Under the pieces are notes generated by a model that was given only the letters and a program-made list of their open reading frames with translations, searched no databases and was not told the origin of the DNA. DNA of 64,000 nt from Novosphingobium pentaromativorans US6-1 (GTDB lineage: Bacteria; Pseudomonadota; Alphaproteobacteria; Sphingomonadales; Sphingomonadaceae), in NCBI RefSeq assembly GCF_000767465.1, contig NZ_CP009291.1, positions 310,001 to 374,000 on the forward strand. Direction: 5' to 3'. Below are positions 46,629-58,505 of the stretch, piece by piece; the stretch's first letter is position 1; every line of letters begins with the position of its first letter. Position numbers and translations under genes: made by a program.

Positions 46629-47855
46629 TTGCTCGAACATCCTGACGCACCGGCTGTAGTTCGCGCCCTCGCGCCTGACGAACCCGTTATCCTGAACCGC
46701 CCGCACGCTGCTGCGCGCGCTGCCCGCTTCTTTGCAACGAAGTTTCCGGGCAAGTCGCTCTATGCGGTGAAGGCGAACCCGTCCCCGGATCTCGTCCAGA
46801 TCCTGTGGGACAACGGCATCACGCATTACGATGTTGCCTCGATTGCCGAGGTGCGCATGGTTCGCGGCGTCCTGCCCACGGCAACGCTGTGCTTCATGCA
46901 CCCGGTCAAGACCGCGAGCGCCATTCGCGAGGCCTATCGCGTCCATGGCGTGCGCACTTTCAGCCTCGATACGCAGGAGGAACTGGAAAAGATCCTCGCC
47001 GCGACTGCCGACGATGAAGGCAATCTCGCCGCAGACCTGCGCCTCTGCGTGCGCCTTCGCGTCTCGTCCGAATATTCGGAGCTGAGCCTGGCCTCGAAGT
47101 TCGGCATCGACTTGGCCGATGCCGCGCCGCTGCTGCAGGCGACCCGCCAGGTCGCCGACTGGCTCGGCGTCTGCTTCCACGTGGGTTCGCAGGCCATGAC
47201 GCCTTTCGCTTATGTCCAGGCGCTGGAGCGCGCGCGTGCCGCGATTGCCGATGCCGGCGTCGTCATCGACATGATCGATGTCGGCGGTGGGTTCCCGTCG
47301 AGCTATCCGGGCATGGAGCCGCCGCCGCTCGAGGACTACTTCGCGATCATCCACCGCCACTTCGAGGCGCTGCCGATTGCCTACAACGCTGAGCTCTGGT
47401 GCGAGCCGGGCCGGGCGCTGTCGGCCGAGTACAACTCGCTGATCGTCAAGGTCGAGAAGCGTCGCGGCGATGAACTTTACATCAACGATGGTGCCTATGG
47501 CGCTCTCTACGATGCGGCGCACGTCGCCTGGCGCTTCCCGGTGCGGCACCTTCCGCGCGGTGGCAGCAACGACAATGCGGCCATCGACGTTGCCGAAATG
47601 CAGGAATTCTCGTTCTACGGCCCGACCTGCGACGATGCCGACTTCATGGAGGGCCCCTTCATGCTGCCGGCGGAAATCAAGGCGGGTGACTGGATCGAGG
47701 TGGGCATGCTCGGCGCTTACGGCGCCGCCATGCGCACTGCCTTCAATGGTTTCGGCCAGGGCGATGTCGTGACCGTATCGGACGAGCCGATGGCGAGCCT
47801 GTACACCGGCCGCAAGGATCCGCGCGTTTCGGACAACGTCGTCTCGCTGCGCTGA
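46629..47855 (+). CDS. Ornithine (or lysine/ornithine) decarboxylase, alanine-racemase fold
   Basis: PLP decarboxylase making putrescine from ornithine. The 408-residue type III protein has the PLP lysine K48 in LYAVKANPSP, the HVGSQAM loop, IDMIDVGGGFPSSYPG, the CEPGRALSAEYN motif and the substrate-side Cys in GPTCDDADF. The start is a TTG (LEHPDAPAVVRAL) with GGGGG about 9 bases upstream; the frame is open further back without an ATG or GTG of better context. With the two upstream genes it supplies the whole putrescine-to-spermidine route. Use of lysine as well as ornithine cannot be excluded. Confidence 0.9.
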   Translation: MLEHPDAPAVVRALAPDEPVILNRPHAAARAARFFATKFPGKSLYAVKANPSPDLVQILWDNGITHYDVASIAEVRMVRGVLPTATLCFMHPVKTASAIREAYRVHGVRTFSLDTQEELEKILAATADDEGNLAADLRLCVRLRVSSEYSELSLASKFGIDLADAAPLLQATRQVADWLGVCFHVGSQAMTPFAYVQALERARAAIADAGVVIDMIDVGGGFPSSYPGMEPPPLEDYFAIIHRHFEALPIAYNAELWCEPGRALSAEYNSLIVKVEKRRGDELYINDGAYGALYDAAHVAWRFPVRHLPRGGSNDNAAIDVAEMQEFSFYGPTCDDADFMEGPFMLPAEIKAGDWIEVGMLGAYGAAMRTAFNGFGQGDVVTVSDEPMASLYTGRKDPRVSDNVVSLR

Positions 47856-47881
47856 CCGGCACGGCACAGACCGGAATTTGA

Positions 47882-47914
47882 AAAGCCCACCGCAGCGATG
47901 CTGCGGTGGGCTTT
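47882..47914. terminator. Bidirectional terminator
   Basis: AAAGCCCACCGCAGC (47882-47896) pairs perfectly with GCTGCGGTGGGCTTT (47900-47914) across GAT. It lies between the convergent stops of ornithine decarboxylase and the Old Yellow Enzyme gene and provides a T tract on both strands. Confidence 0.85.
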
Positions 47915-47940
47915 CTCGTTTCAGGCCTTGCTGGGGTCGG

Positions 47941-49041
47941 TCAGTCCTGTTCGAACAGGTCCTTGTAGGTACGCGGCTGGCAGCGCAGGTACTGCGGCGC
48001 GGCCGTGACCTGCGCGCCCAGCTTTGCGGCAGCGTGCCAGGGCCAGCGCGGATCGTAGAGGATCGTGCGGGCGATCGCGATCATGTCGGCGTCACCTGTG
48101 GCGACAATGGCCTCGGCTTGTTCCGGCTCGGTGATCAGGCCGACGGCGATGACCGGTATCGAAACCGCTTCCTTGACCTTTCGTGCCAGCGGGACCTGGT
48201 AGTTGGGGCCGACCGGGATCTTCTGTTCGGGATGGAGGCCGCCGCTGGAGACGTGGATGGCGGCGCAGCCGCGCGCTTCCAGTGCGCGGGCGAAGGCGGC
48301 GGTCTGCTCGGCATCCCAGCCGCCGTCGACCCAGTCGGTGCCCGACACGCGCACGGTCACGGGCTTATCGGCCGGGAACGCCGCGCGCACGGCGTCGTAG
48401 ATTTCGAGGGGGAAGCGCATCCGGTTTTCCAGGCTGCCGCCGTAATCGTCGTCGCGATGGTTGGAGAGCGGCGAAAGGAACTGGTGGAGCAAGTAGCCAT
48501 GCGCGGCGTGGATCTGAATGGCATCGATGCCCAGGCGCGCTGCGCGGCGCGCGGAATCGGCAAAGGCATCGCGGATGCGGGCAAGACCGGCTTCGTCGAG
48601 CGCTTCGGGCGGATATTCATGCGGCTGGAACGGCACCGCAGAAGCGGAGAGGGTCTGCCAGCCGTTCTCTTCGCCCGGCGCGAGTTGTGCGCCGCCATCC
48701 CAGGGGCGCGCCGTGCTGGCCTTGCGGCCGGCATGGGCAAGCTGGAGCGCGATCGGCATGTCCGACCAGCGTCGCACACTCTCAAGAACCTTGCCCATGG
48801 CCGCTTCAGTCTGATCGTCCCAAAGGCCGACGTCGGCATAGGAGATGCGTCCCTCGGGCGTGACCGCTGCGGCCTCGATGGTCAGGATGCCTGCGCCTGA
48901 CTGGGCAAGCGTGCCAAGGTGAACGGTGTGCCAGTCGGTCATCCGCCCGTCCTCGGCGGAGTACTGGCACATCGGCGCGATGACGATGCGGTTGGCGAGG
49001 GTGAGATTGCCGACCTGAATCGGCTCGAAAAGCTTTGTCAT
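47941..49041 (-). CDS. NADH:flavin oxidoreductase, Old Yellow Enzyme (YqjM type)
   Basis: FMN ene-reductase reducing activated C=C bonds of enones. The 366-residue TIM barrel has RIVIAPMCQYSA (with the YqjM Cys near the FMN), LQLAHAGRKA, IQIHAAHGYLLHQFLSPLSNH-type catalytic and FMN segments, YGGSLENR and AIARTILYDP. The start MTKLFEP is preferred over an ATG four codons upstream because AGGA lies 6 bases before it. The physiological substrate is unknown; no regulatory partner is adjacent. Confidence 0.92.
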   Translation of the reverse strand: MTKLFEPIQVGNLTLANRIVIAPMCQYSAEDGRMTDWHTVHLGTLAQSGAGILTIEAAAVTPEGRISYADVGLWDDQTEAAMGKVLESVRRWSDMPIALQLAHAGRKASTARPWDGGAQLAPGEENGWQTLSASAVPFQPHEYPPEALDEAGLARIRDAFADSARRAARLGIDAIQIHAAHGYLLHQFLSPLSNHRDDDYGGSLENRMRFPLEIYDAVRAAFPADKPVTVRVSGTDWVDGGWDAEQTAAFARALEARGCAAIHVSSGGLHPEQKIPVGPNYQVPLARKVKEAVSIPVIAVGLITEPEQAEAIVATGDADMIAIARTILYDPRWPWHAAAKLGAQVTAAPQYLRCQPRTYKDLFEQD

Positions 49042-49151
49042 GTCATTCCTCATGATCGTGTCGCCGCCGGGGGGGAGGGAGGGGATGATGCGCCTCGCGG
49101 GGGACGGGCGCGCAGCCGCGACGGGCAGAACTTGGGGATTGGCCGGGCCGC

Positions 49152-49184
49152 AAAAAAGGGCTCCGCCGCCTGAGCGGGGAGCCC
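49152..49184 (-). terminator. Terminator of hemA
   Basis: On the minus strand GGGCTCC (49184-49178) pairs with GGAGCCC (49164-49158), followed by six T (49157-49152). It lies 54 bases past the hemA stop. Confidence 0.85.
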
Positions 49185-49237
49185 TGAGGAGTAGAAATTG
49201 TTGCAGGCGCCAAAGTGAGCCTGGCCATGCCTGAAAA

Positions 49238-50452
49238 TCAGGCGGCCAGCTTCATCTCCATGCGCTCCCAGATCTCGACCAGCGCGTTGGTCAGGTCGCG
49301 CATCATGGCCTCGGTATGGGCAGGACCCGGGGTGAAGCGCAGTCGCTCGGTGCCGCGCGGCACTGTCGGGAAGTTGATCGGCTGAACGTATGCGCCGTAC
49401 TCGGCAAGCAGGATGTCGCTGATCTTCTTGGCCTTGACCGGATCGCCCACCATCAGCGGGACGATGTGCGTGGTCGAGTCCATCACCGGCAGGCCGGCGT
49501 CGCGGAACATCTGCTTGAGCATGCCGGCCGAACGCTGTTGGCCTTCGCGTTCCTCGCTCGAGCTCTTTAGGTGCTTCACCGAAGCCAGCACGCCCGCAAC
49601 GAGGACCGGCGAGAGAGAGGTGGTGAAGATGAAACCCGGGGCATAGGAGCGGATGCAGTCGATGATCTTGGTGTCGGCCGCGATGTAGCCGCCCATGACG
49701 CCGAACGCCTTGCCCAGCGTGCCCTCGATGATGTCGATCCGGTGGGCTGCCTCGTCGCGGTCGGTAATGCCGCCGCCGCGTGGGCCGTACATGCCGACCG
49801 CATGAACCTCGTCGATGTAGGTGAGGGCGTTGTACTTGTCGGCAAGGTCGCAGATCGCATGGATCGGCGCGACGTCGCCGTCCATCGAGTAGACCGACTC
49901 GAATGCGATCAGCTTGGGAATTGCGGGATCGGTTTCGGCCAGCAGTTCCTCGAGGTGCTCGAGGTCGTTGTGACGGAAGACTTTCTTCTCGCAGCCGGAA
50001 TTGCGGATCCCTGCGATCATGCTGGCGTGGTTGAGCTCGTCCGAGAAGATGATGCAGCCCGGAAGCAGCTTGGCCAGCGTCGAGAGCGTGGCGTCGTTCG
50101 AGACGTAGCCCGAGGTGAACAGCAGCGCGCCCTGCTTTCCGTGCAGGTCGGCCAGCTCGCTCTCGAGCTCGATGTGATAGTGCGTGTTGCCGCCGATATT
50201 GCGGGTTCCGCCCGAGCCGGCGCCGACATCGTGCAGCGCCTCTTCCATGGCTTCGATGACCTTGGGGTGCTGGCCCATGGCGAGGTAGTCGTTCGAGCAC
50301 CAGACCGTGATCGGCTTCGGGCCGTTGTGACCGGCGAAGCACCGCGCATTGGGGTAGGCCCCCTTGTTGCGCAGGATGTCGATGAAGACACGGTAGCGGC
50401 CTTCGGAGTGCAGGCGTTCGATGGCCTGGTCGAAAATGTGCTCGTAGTTCAC
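49238..50452 (-). CDS. hemA: 5-aminolevulinate synthase
   Basis: PLP enzyme condensing glycine with succinyl-CoA, the C4 route to tetrapyrroles found in alphaproteobacteria. The 404-residue protein has the PLP lysine K248 in [36 protein letters not shown] and [23 protein letters not shown] matches family N-termini. Upstream on the minus strand TATAAT (in TAGTATAATG near 50513) is a good -10. The ALAS type, not GluTR, is strong evidence for an alphaproteobacterial host. Confidence 0.96.
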   Translation of the reverse strand: MNYEHIFDQAIERLHSEGRYRVFIDILRNKGAYPNARCFAGHNGPKPITVWCSNDYLAMGQHPKVIEAMEEALHDVGAGSGGTRNIGGNTHYHIELESELADLHGKQGALLFTSGYVSNDATLSTLAKLLPGCIIFSDELNHASMIAGIRNSGCEKKVFRHNDLEHLEELLAETDPAIPKLIAFESVYSMDGDVAPIHAICDLADKYNALTYIDEVHAVGMYGPRGGGITDRDEAAHRIDIIEGTLGKAFGVMGGYIAADTKIIDCIRSYAPGFIFTTSLSPVLVAGVLASVKHLKSSSEEREGQQRSAGMLKQMFRDAGLPVMDSTTHIVPLMVGDPVKAKKISDILLAEYGAYVQPINFPTVPRGTERLRFTPGPAHTEAMMRDLTNALVEIWERMEMKLAA

Positions 50453-50554
50453 GTAGGCTTTGTCCTGCGTTACCTCTGCGGGGCCTTCTACCCTCTAGAC
50501 GGCGGGCGTTTACATTATACTACGGCCCATGACCAGTCAGTTGTCCTTTGCTCC

Positions 50555-51367
50555 CTAATCGGTGAAACCGCGCTTTACCGAGGTCAGGGTACCAGGCTCA
50601 TGACCCGTGATGACGGTCATATGGGGAGCGTCACTGGCCAGGGCATTGATCGTCATCAACCAGGAGACGATTTCCGTGCGTTCCCGCGGGCGCAGGTAAT
50701 TGGTGACGATGCGCGCGGGCGGCAGCACGTCCTGCCAGCTGCTGTCGATCATCGCGGCATCGCCGGTGAAGAGGAATTCGCGTCCGTCTTCCAGGCGGGT
50801 GTAGACCATGTTCGAACCCACGGTGAGGCCGGGAAGCGGGATTACCACGACGCCCGGCGCGACGGCATGCGGTGCGTCCGAGTTTGTTGCGGGCATGGTG
50901 CGGGCACGCGGAGACCCGAAACCGCCGTCGCCGTTGTGCAGGGGGTGATCGACCAGTAGCAGCGAAAGGCTGGCCTTTTGCGCCGCCCTGTTGATCCGGC
51001 GTTCGGCCATGCGGTCGTAATTGCGCACATTGTACCGTTCGGCCGCGGCGGATGTCGTGCCGCAATCGATGGTGATCGGGCCTTCTCCCGGTACGATCAG
51101 TTCATAGGCCCGCAGCGCCGAGCGGGCAGGGCGCAGGCCGGTGCCGGCGGCCAGCTTGTTGCTCAGGATGAACCGAAAGCCGAGCTGCTCGTAGTTCACG
51201 CCTGTCGGCTTCTGACCGGGAATGCTTTCGGCAAGAGAGCGCAGCTGCGCGATCGAAAGCGGCTTCGGCTTCGCGCCGTCGCGGTCGGCATCGAGCTGGA
51301 ACCAGTAGTAGGGGACACCGATGATCAGGATCAGGGCGAGAAGAAGCAGGTTCAGTCTCGGAGTCAA
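50555..51367 (-). CDS. MBL-fold-like protein with lost metal motif
   Basis: A 270-residue membrane-anchored or exported protein (LNLLLLALILIIGVPYYWF near the N-terminus). The C-terminal half resembles metallo-beta-lactamase-fold hydrolases: ITIDCGTTSAAAE, FLFTGDAAMI and VITGHEPGTL. The HxHxDH zinc motif that should follow the ASLSLLL strand reads DHPLHNGDGG, so the main metal ligands are missing. It overlaps the murI start by four bases (ATGA), so it is translated with the murI product. Pseudoenzyme status is inferred. Confidence 0.65.
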   Translation of the reverse strand: MTPRLNLLLLALILIIGVPYYWFQLDADRDGAKPKPLSIAQLRSLAESIPGQKPTGVNYEQLGFRFILSNKLAAGTGLRPARSALRAYELIVPGEGPITIDCGTTSAAAERYNVRNYDRMAERRINRAAQKASLSLLLVDHPLHNGDGGFGSPRARTMPATNSDAPHAVAPGVVVIPLPGLTVGSNMVYTRLEDGREFLFTGDAAMIDSSWQDVLPPARIVTNYLRPRERTEIVSWLMTINALASDAPHMTVITGHEPGTLTSVKRGFTD

Positions 51368-52209
51368 AATTTACCGCCCTCGATCAGCCCATAGTTCGCC
51401 AGCGCTTCCCGATATGCGCCCAGCGTGCCTTCCGGCCCGGTGAAAAGCGCCCGGTCGGGTACCTGGCGAGTGCATGCCTGCCCGTCAGTCAGGCGCGCGA
51501 TCTGGCGCGCGATACCTGCGGCGCCGTGCACGAAGCGCACGTCCGGACCGAAGACTTCGGCCAGTTCGGTCCTGAGCAGCGGGAAGTGCGTGCAGGCGAG
51601 AACGACGGTGTCGATCCGCTCGCCATCGGGCCTTGATCGCAGGGCCTCGCAGGCCTCCCGGATGATTCTCGTGTCCACCGGCTCGCCGCGCAACTTCGCT
51701 TCGGCTGCCTCGACGAGACCCGGAGCGCCATGGCGCAGCAGGATCTTGTCGGCGGCGAATTCGTGCTCGAGCCGGTCGACGTAGGCCTGCCGGATCGTCG
51801 CTTCGGTGCCCAGCAGGCCGATCACGCCGCTGCGCGTCATGGCCGCAGCCGGCTTGATTGCCGGAACGGTGCCCACGATCGGAACCTCAAGCACGTCGCG
51901 AACCATGCCCAGGGCGATCGTCGAGGCGGTGTTGCAGGCGATGCACACGAGTCGGGGCTTGAAGCGCTCCGTCATGCGGCCGAGCAATCCGGCGACGCGG
52001 GCGGCGACTTGCGCCTCGCTCTTGGTGCCATAAGGCAGGCCGGCCGTGTCCGCCGCGTAGATCACCGGCATGGCGGGCTGGAGCTTGCGCACTTCCTCCA
52101 GCACCGTGAGGCCACCAACCCCCGAGTCGAACAGGAGAATCGGAGCCGACGGGTCGTTGCTGGCCCGGTCGCCTGCGGTCTGCCCGGTGGTGGAACTATC
52201 GGAGGACAT
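51364..52209 (-). CDS. murI: Glutamate racemase
   Basis: Makes D-glutamate for peptidoglycan. The 281-residue protein has ILLFDSGVGGLTVLEEV, the two catalytic cysteines in IACNTAST and LACTHFPLL, and AADTAGLPYGTKSE. An 18-residue Ser/Thr-rich extension precedes the conserved beginning; a start nearer APILLFDSG is possible. It shares a transcript with the downstream MBL-like gene. Confidence 0.93.
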   Translation of the reverse strand: MSSDSSTTGQTAGDRASNDPSAPILLFDSGVGGLTVLEEVRKLQPAMPVIYAADTAGLPYGTKSEAQVAARVAGLLGRMTERFKPRLVCIACNTASTIALGMVRDVLEVPIVGTVPAIKPAAAMTRSGVIGLLGTEATIRQAYVDRLEHEFAADKILLRHGAPGLVEAAEAKLRGEPVDTRIIREACEALRSRPDGERIDTVVLACTHFPLLRTELAEVFGPDVRFVHGAAGIARQIARLTDGQACTRQVPDRALFTGPEGTLGAYREALANYGLIEGGKF

Positions 52210-52303
52210 CGTTTTTCCCTGAACCTTGCGACCTGTTAACCGCTGCCATGACGAAAGAGCAACTAGGCTTCGCCATTCCAGAGCAAACCGCTAAGGGAGG
52301 CGC

Positions 52304-52891
52304 ATGCAGTGGATATTCGCTTTGGCACTGGGCTACGCGCTCGGCTCCGTACCCTTTGGCCTCATCATCACCCGGATTGCCGGTGCGGGCGACTTGCGCT
52401 CGATCGGTTCGGGCAACATCGGCGCAACCAATGTGCTGCGCACCGGACGCAAGGGGCTGGCTGCGGCCACCCTCCTGCTGGACCTGCTCAAGGGCCTTGC
52501 CGCAGTGCTGATCGCCGCGGCGCTGTGGCCGGCATCGGTCTGGCTGGCTGCACTCGGCGCTTTTCTGGGGCACTGTTTTCCGGTCTGGCTGAAGTTTCGC
52601 GGCGGCAAGGGCGTGGCGACGACGGCGGGCATTGCCTTCGGCCTCGCCTGGCCGGTGGGCCTTGCTTATGCCTTGACCTGGATCGGCCTGCTCCTGACCG
52701 TGAAGATTTCTTCTGTCGCGGGCATGACGGCGGCCGTGGTCGCTCCGCTGGTGGCCCTGGCGCTGGGGCACCAGGACGCCGCGCTCGTCCTCGCCGTCAT
52801 CGCTGCGATCGTGCTGTTCCAGCACCGCGAGAACATCGCGCGGCTTCGCGCCGGAACCGAACCCAGGGTGGGCGGCAGCAAGAAGTCCTGA
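52304..52891 (+). CDS. plsY: Glycerol-3-phosphate acyltransferase PlsY
   Basis: Inner-membrane acyltransferase using acyl-phosphate to make lysophosphatidic acid. The 195-residue, multi-helix protein has [12 protein letters not shown] at the N-terminus, the [13 protein letters not shown] motif, [19 protein letters not shown] with the phosphate-site Gly-rich loop, and the terminal [26 protein letters not shown] precedes the ATG. Followed by dprA after 13 bases. Confidence 0.95.
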   Translation: MQWIFALALGYALGSVPFGLIITRIAGAGDLRSIGSGNIGATNVLRTGRKGLAAATLLLDLLKGLAAVLIAAALWPASVWLAALGAFLGHCFPVWLKFRGGKGVATTAGIAFGLAWPVGLAYALTWIGLLLTVKISSVAGMTAAVVAPLVALALGHQDAALVLAVIAAIVLFQHRENIARLRAGTEPRVGGSKKS

Positions 52892-52904
52892 CGGAGGCCT
52901 GCGC

Positions 52905-54020
52905 GTGAGTGGCGGGCAGGCGCTCGCCGCGATCGACAGGGACGAAGCGCTCGCGCGCATCCGTCTGCTGCGCTCCCCCAATGTCGGTCCGGTCACTTAC
53001 GCGCAGCTGCTTGCGCGCTTCGGCGATGCGCGCCGGGCCGTCGATGCGCTGCCCGAAATCGCGGGGCGCTCCGGCAAGCGCTATCGACCGGCGCCCGAGC
53101 AGGTTGCACTCGATGAGGCGAAGGCAGTGCGCCGGGCAGGGGCGCGCTATCTCTTCCACGATGCGCCCGAGTATCCTGCGCTGCTCGCCGCAAGCGAGGC
53201 GCCGCCGCCAATCCTGATCGTCAGGGGCGATCTTGCATGTCTGGCAGCGCCGTGTGTTGCGCTCGTCGGCGCGCGCAACGCCTCCGCAGCGGCAGTCAGG
53301 CTTGCCCGGATGCTGGCCGGAGAACTGGCGGACGCGGGCATGACGGTCGTCTCGGGCCTTGCCCGCGGCATCGACGGCGCCGCCCATCACGGCGCGCTTG
53401 GCGCCGGCGGCGCGACCGTGGGGGTGATCGCCAGCGGCATCGACGTAACCTATCCGCCGGAACACGCAGAGCTGCAGGAACGGATTGCACTGGACGGCCT
53501 GCTGATCGCCGAGCAACCGCCGGGCACGGAGCCGCTGGCGCGGCACTTCCCGTCCCGCAACCGGATCATCGCCGGCCTGAGTTCAGGAACCCTGGTGGTA
53601 GAGGCCGCTCCGCGTTCCGGTTCGCTGATCACGGCGCGGCTGGCCGGAGAGATGGGCCGCGAAGTCATGGCGATCCCCGGCTCGCCGCTCGACCCGCGTT
53701 CGCACGGCTGCAACCAGCTCATCCGCGACGGCGCTATCCTCGTCCAGCGTGCCGAGGACGTGATCGAGCTGCTCAGCGGTTTCGATGGATCGGCGCGCTC
53801 GACGTTTCGCGAAGCCATGCCGGGCTGGGGCGCCTGCGAGGATATTTCCGAGGCGGAACCCGCGCCGCTTGCCGACTTGCTCACCACGGCCCCGGTGCCC
53901 GTCGACGAGCTGATCCGCCAGTCCGGCGCCAGTCCGGCGGCCGTGCAGCTTGCGCTGCTGGAACGGGAGATCGCCGGTGCGCTCGTGCGCCATGCCGGAG
54001 GCCGGGTCAGCCGGGCGTGA
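52905..54020 (+). CDS. dprA: DNA processing protein DprA
   Basis: Loads RecA on incoming single-stranded DNA during transformation; in non-competent bacteria its role is less clear. The 371-residue protein has an N-terminal SAM-like region, the Rossmann-fold core with VALVGARNAS, VVSGLARGIDGAAHHGAL and PSRNRIIAGLS, and a C-terminal winged-helix-like DprA domain. The GTG start has ACGGAGG 7 bases upstream. The plsY-dprA-topA order is widely conserved. Confidence 0.93.
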   Translation: MSGGQALAAIDRDEALARIRLLRSPNVGPVTYAQLLARFGDARRAVDALPEIAGRSGKRYRPAPEQVALDEAKAVRRAGARYLFHDAPEYPALLAASEAPPPILIVRGDLACLAAPCVALVGARNASAAAVRLARMLAGELADAGMTVVSGLARGIDGAAHHGALGAGGATVGVIASGIDVTYPPEHAELQERIALDGLLIAEQPPGTEPLARHFPSRNRIIAGLSSGTLVVEAAPRSGSLITARLAGEMGREVMAIPGSPLDPRSHGCNQLIRDGAILVQRAEDVIELLSGFDGSARSTFREAMPGWGACEDISEAEPAPLADLLTTAPVPVDELIRQSGASPAAVQLALLEREIAGALVRHAGGRVSRA

Positions 54021-54108
54021 TGGTTTCCCTCTTGATTCGCAGCTCGACCGGCATTGTCCGGTGCATGGTCGATGCCCTCTTGACGGGCGCTCAAAGCCCG
54101 ACCCAACT

Positions 54109-54148
54109 TGTACGTGTGTATATGTGTGCGTACATGCGCACGCGCGTA
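54109..54148. other. 40-bp alternating pyrimidine-purine tract upstream of topA
   Basis: From 54109 to 54148 every base alternates pyrimidine and purine without a break, ending at the AG of 54148-54149. Inside it lie the inverted repeats TGTACG/CGTACA (54109-54114, 54129-54134) and GTGCG/CGCAC (54126-54130, 54137-54141). TATATG (54119-54124) within it could be a -10. Such tracts favour Z-DNA under negative supercoiling. It ends 20 bases before the topA ATG. Confidence 0.85.
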
Positions 54149-54168
54149 GCGCTTATCGAAAGTCTGAA

Positions 54169-56744
<2,576 letters not shown>

Positions 56745-56748
<4 letters not shown>

Positions 56749-56924
56749 GCCAGAAGATCGCCAAGCACAAGCAGCCCTGGAAGCCCGAGGAGCTGCAGAA
56801 ACTGCAAATGCTCGCGGGCAAGGGCAAAGGTCTCAAGGAGATCGCCAAGGCGCTCAACCGCACCGAGGAATCGACCAAGGATGCTGCCCGACAGCACGGC
56901 ATGACGATAGCCAAGCTGCGCTAG
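56745..56924 (+). CDS. Small basic HTH-like protein overlapping topA
   Basis: A 59-residue protein beginning at an ATG that overlaps the topA TGA (ATGA), so it is translationally coupled. It reads MSQKIAKHKQPWKPEELQKL at the start, then a helix-turn-helix- or SANT-like core (KGKGLKEIAKALNRTEESTK) and HGMTIAKLR. It is Lys-rich and could bind DNA. Too short for automatic calls with a 60-codon limit. The coupling and composition make it a plausible topoisomerase partner, but this is inference. Confidence 0.7.
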
Positions 56925-56935
56925 AGGCTCGCAGT

Positions 56936-56964
56936 CACCAGGTTGCGTTTCGCGCAACCTGGTG
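56936..56964 (+). terminator. Hairpin at the end of the dprA-topA unit
   Basis: CACCAGGTTGCG (56936-56947) pairs perfectly with CGCAACCTGGTG (56953-56964) across TTTCG. There is no T tract after it, so it is a strong stem but an atypical terminator. It starts 12 bases past the small gene's stop. Confidence 0.5.
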
Positions 56965-57017
56965 GAAAATTATGGCGTTTGTCGGGAGACATCGGGCGGC
57001 CTAGACGTTTTCCTGAC

Positions 57018-58493
57018 ATGCTGCAGTTGCGAAACACTATATCTCCGGAAGGGAAGTCGACCGCCAGCGACCTCGCTTTCTCCAGCGAATCGAAGGCTGG
57101 AGGGGGCGATGAACCCTTCGGCGAACGGCACGAGGACGATGGCCTTGCGATGCCGCGGCGGATCTGGGCGATCATTGCCATTTCGTTCGGTACGGCGCTT
57201 TTCGTGCTGGATGGCACGATTGCCAACGTCGCCCTGCCGACGATCGCGCGCGACCTCAAGGTGCAGGACGGTGCGGTCGTCAATGTCGTCACCTTGTACC
57301 AGCTTGTCATGGTCATGGCCCTGCTGCCGTTTTCCAATCTGGGCGAACGGCTGGGACTGCGCCGCGTCTATCAGATCGGGCAGGTCATCTTCATGGCGGC
57401 CTCGGCACTCACGCTGTTCGCCCATTCACTTCCGGCCCTCTTGCTCGTGCGCGTCGGGCAGGCGCTGGGTGCCGGCATGGCGATGAGCGTGTCGGCGGCC
57501 ATGATCCGGGAGATCTACCCGAAGACCGGGTTGGGAAGCGGGCTGGGCATCAATTCGGTGATCGTGGCATCGGCCAATGCCGTCGCACCTGTCCTTGGGG
57601 GCCTGATCGTTGCGCGGGCGGATTGGCGGCTGATCTTCGTTGCCGCTGTTCCTTTTGCGCTGGTCTCGTTTCTGATCGGACGTTTTCTTCCCGACCCTGT
57701 TCGCGGGGAAGTCCCCTTCAACTGGCGCGCGGGCCTGTGGAGCGCGGGAACTTTCGCCATGCTGGTCGGTGGCATCGAACTGGCGGTCCATGGCGGCTGG
57801 GTCGCTGCAGGCATCGCGGTTGCGATTGGCGGCCTGATATCGGCGGTCTTGCTGGCGCGCAGCGAGCGGTCGCGGACCAGTCCGGTCTTCCCGGTCGACC
57901 TGCTTTCGCGCCCGGCAATCGGAATCTCGATCCTGGCGGCGATGGCCGGTTTCATCGGCACGGCAGGGCTCGTGGTCGCGCTGCCGTTCCAGCTCGAGCA
58001 GGGAATGGGCTTCAGTCCCACCGAAGTGGGGCTGCTGATCCTGCCGCTGCCTCTGACGATGCTGGTCGTCTCGCCCACGGCGGGATGGCTCTCGGACCGC
58101 GTCTCGCCATCGATCCTCGGGCTGACCGGCATGGTGATCGCCGCCATCGGACTTTTCCTGCTGGCCTTTCTTCCAGTCCATGCGGGGGCCGTGGAGATCG
58201 CCTGGCGCCTCGTCCTGTGCGGTCTGGGTTTCGGCCTGTTCTTTTCGCCCAATGCACGCATGGTCGTCGGCAATGCCCCGCGCGAGCGTACTGCGGCGGC
58301 TGGCGGCCTGTTGGCGACGGGCAGGCTCTTCGGCCAGACCCTTGGCGCCGCCTCGATCGGCCTGTTCCTCTCTTTCGGAGCCGGGTTGGGGCCGATTCCC
58401 ATGCTGTTTGCGGCCGGGCTAGCGTTGCTGGCGGGGCTGGGAAGCCTGACGCGCTGGCGGGTCGCCGAGAACCCGCGCAGCGCGGTCAGCTGA
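57018..58493 (+). CDS. MFS multidrug exporter, DHA2 (14-helix) family
   Basis: Proton-driven exporter of the EmrB/QacA type. The product of about 491 residues has the DHA2 beginning ALFVLDGTIANVALPTIARD, the loop 2-3 motif NLGERLGLRRVYQIG and motif C-like APVLGGLI in helix 5. The start is uncertain: the ATG at 57018 has no good ribosome site, but family members begin a little before the DGLAMPRRIW segment; the ATG at 57147 would cut that. No regulator is adjacent. Substrate unknown. Confidence 0.85.
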   Translation: MLQLRNTISPEGKSTASDLAFSSESKAGGGDEPFGERHEDDGLAMPRRIWAIIAISFGTALFVLDGTIANVALPTIARDLKVQDGAVVNVVTLYQLVMVMALLPFSNLGERLGLRRVYQIGQVIFMAASALTLFAHSLPALLLVRVGQALGAGMAMSVSAAMIREIYPKTGLGSGLGINSVIVASANAVAPVLGGLIVARADWRLIFVAAVPFALVSFLIGRFLPDPVRGEVPFNWRAGLWSAGTFAMLVGGIELAVHGGWVAAGIAVAIGGLISAVLLARSERSRTSPVFPVDLLSRPAIGISILAAMAGFIGTAGLVVALPFQLEQGMGFSPTEVGLLILPLPLTMLVVSPTAGWLSDRVSPSILGLTGMVIAAIGLFLLAFLPVHAGAVEIAWRLVLCGLGFGLFFSPNARMVVGNAPRERTAAAGGLLATGRLFGQTLGAASIGLFLSFGAGLGPIPMLFAAGLALLAGLGSLTRWRVAENPRSAVS

Positions 58494-58505
58494 ATTGGAA
58501 GCGTG

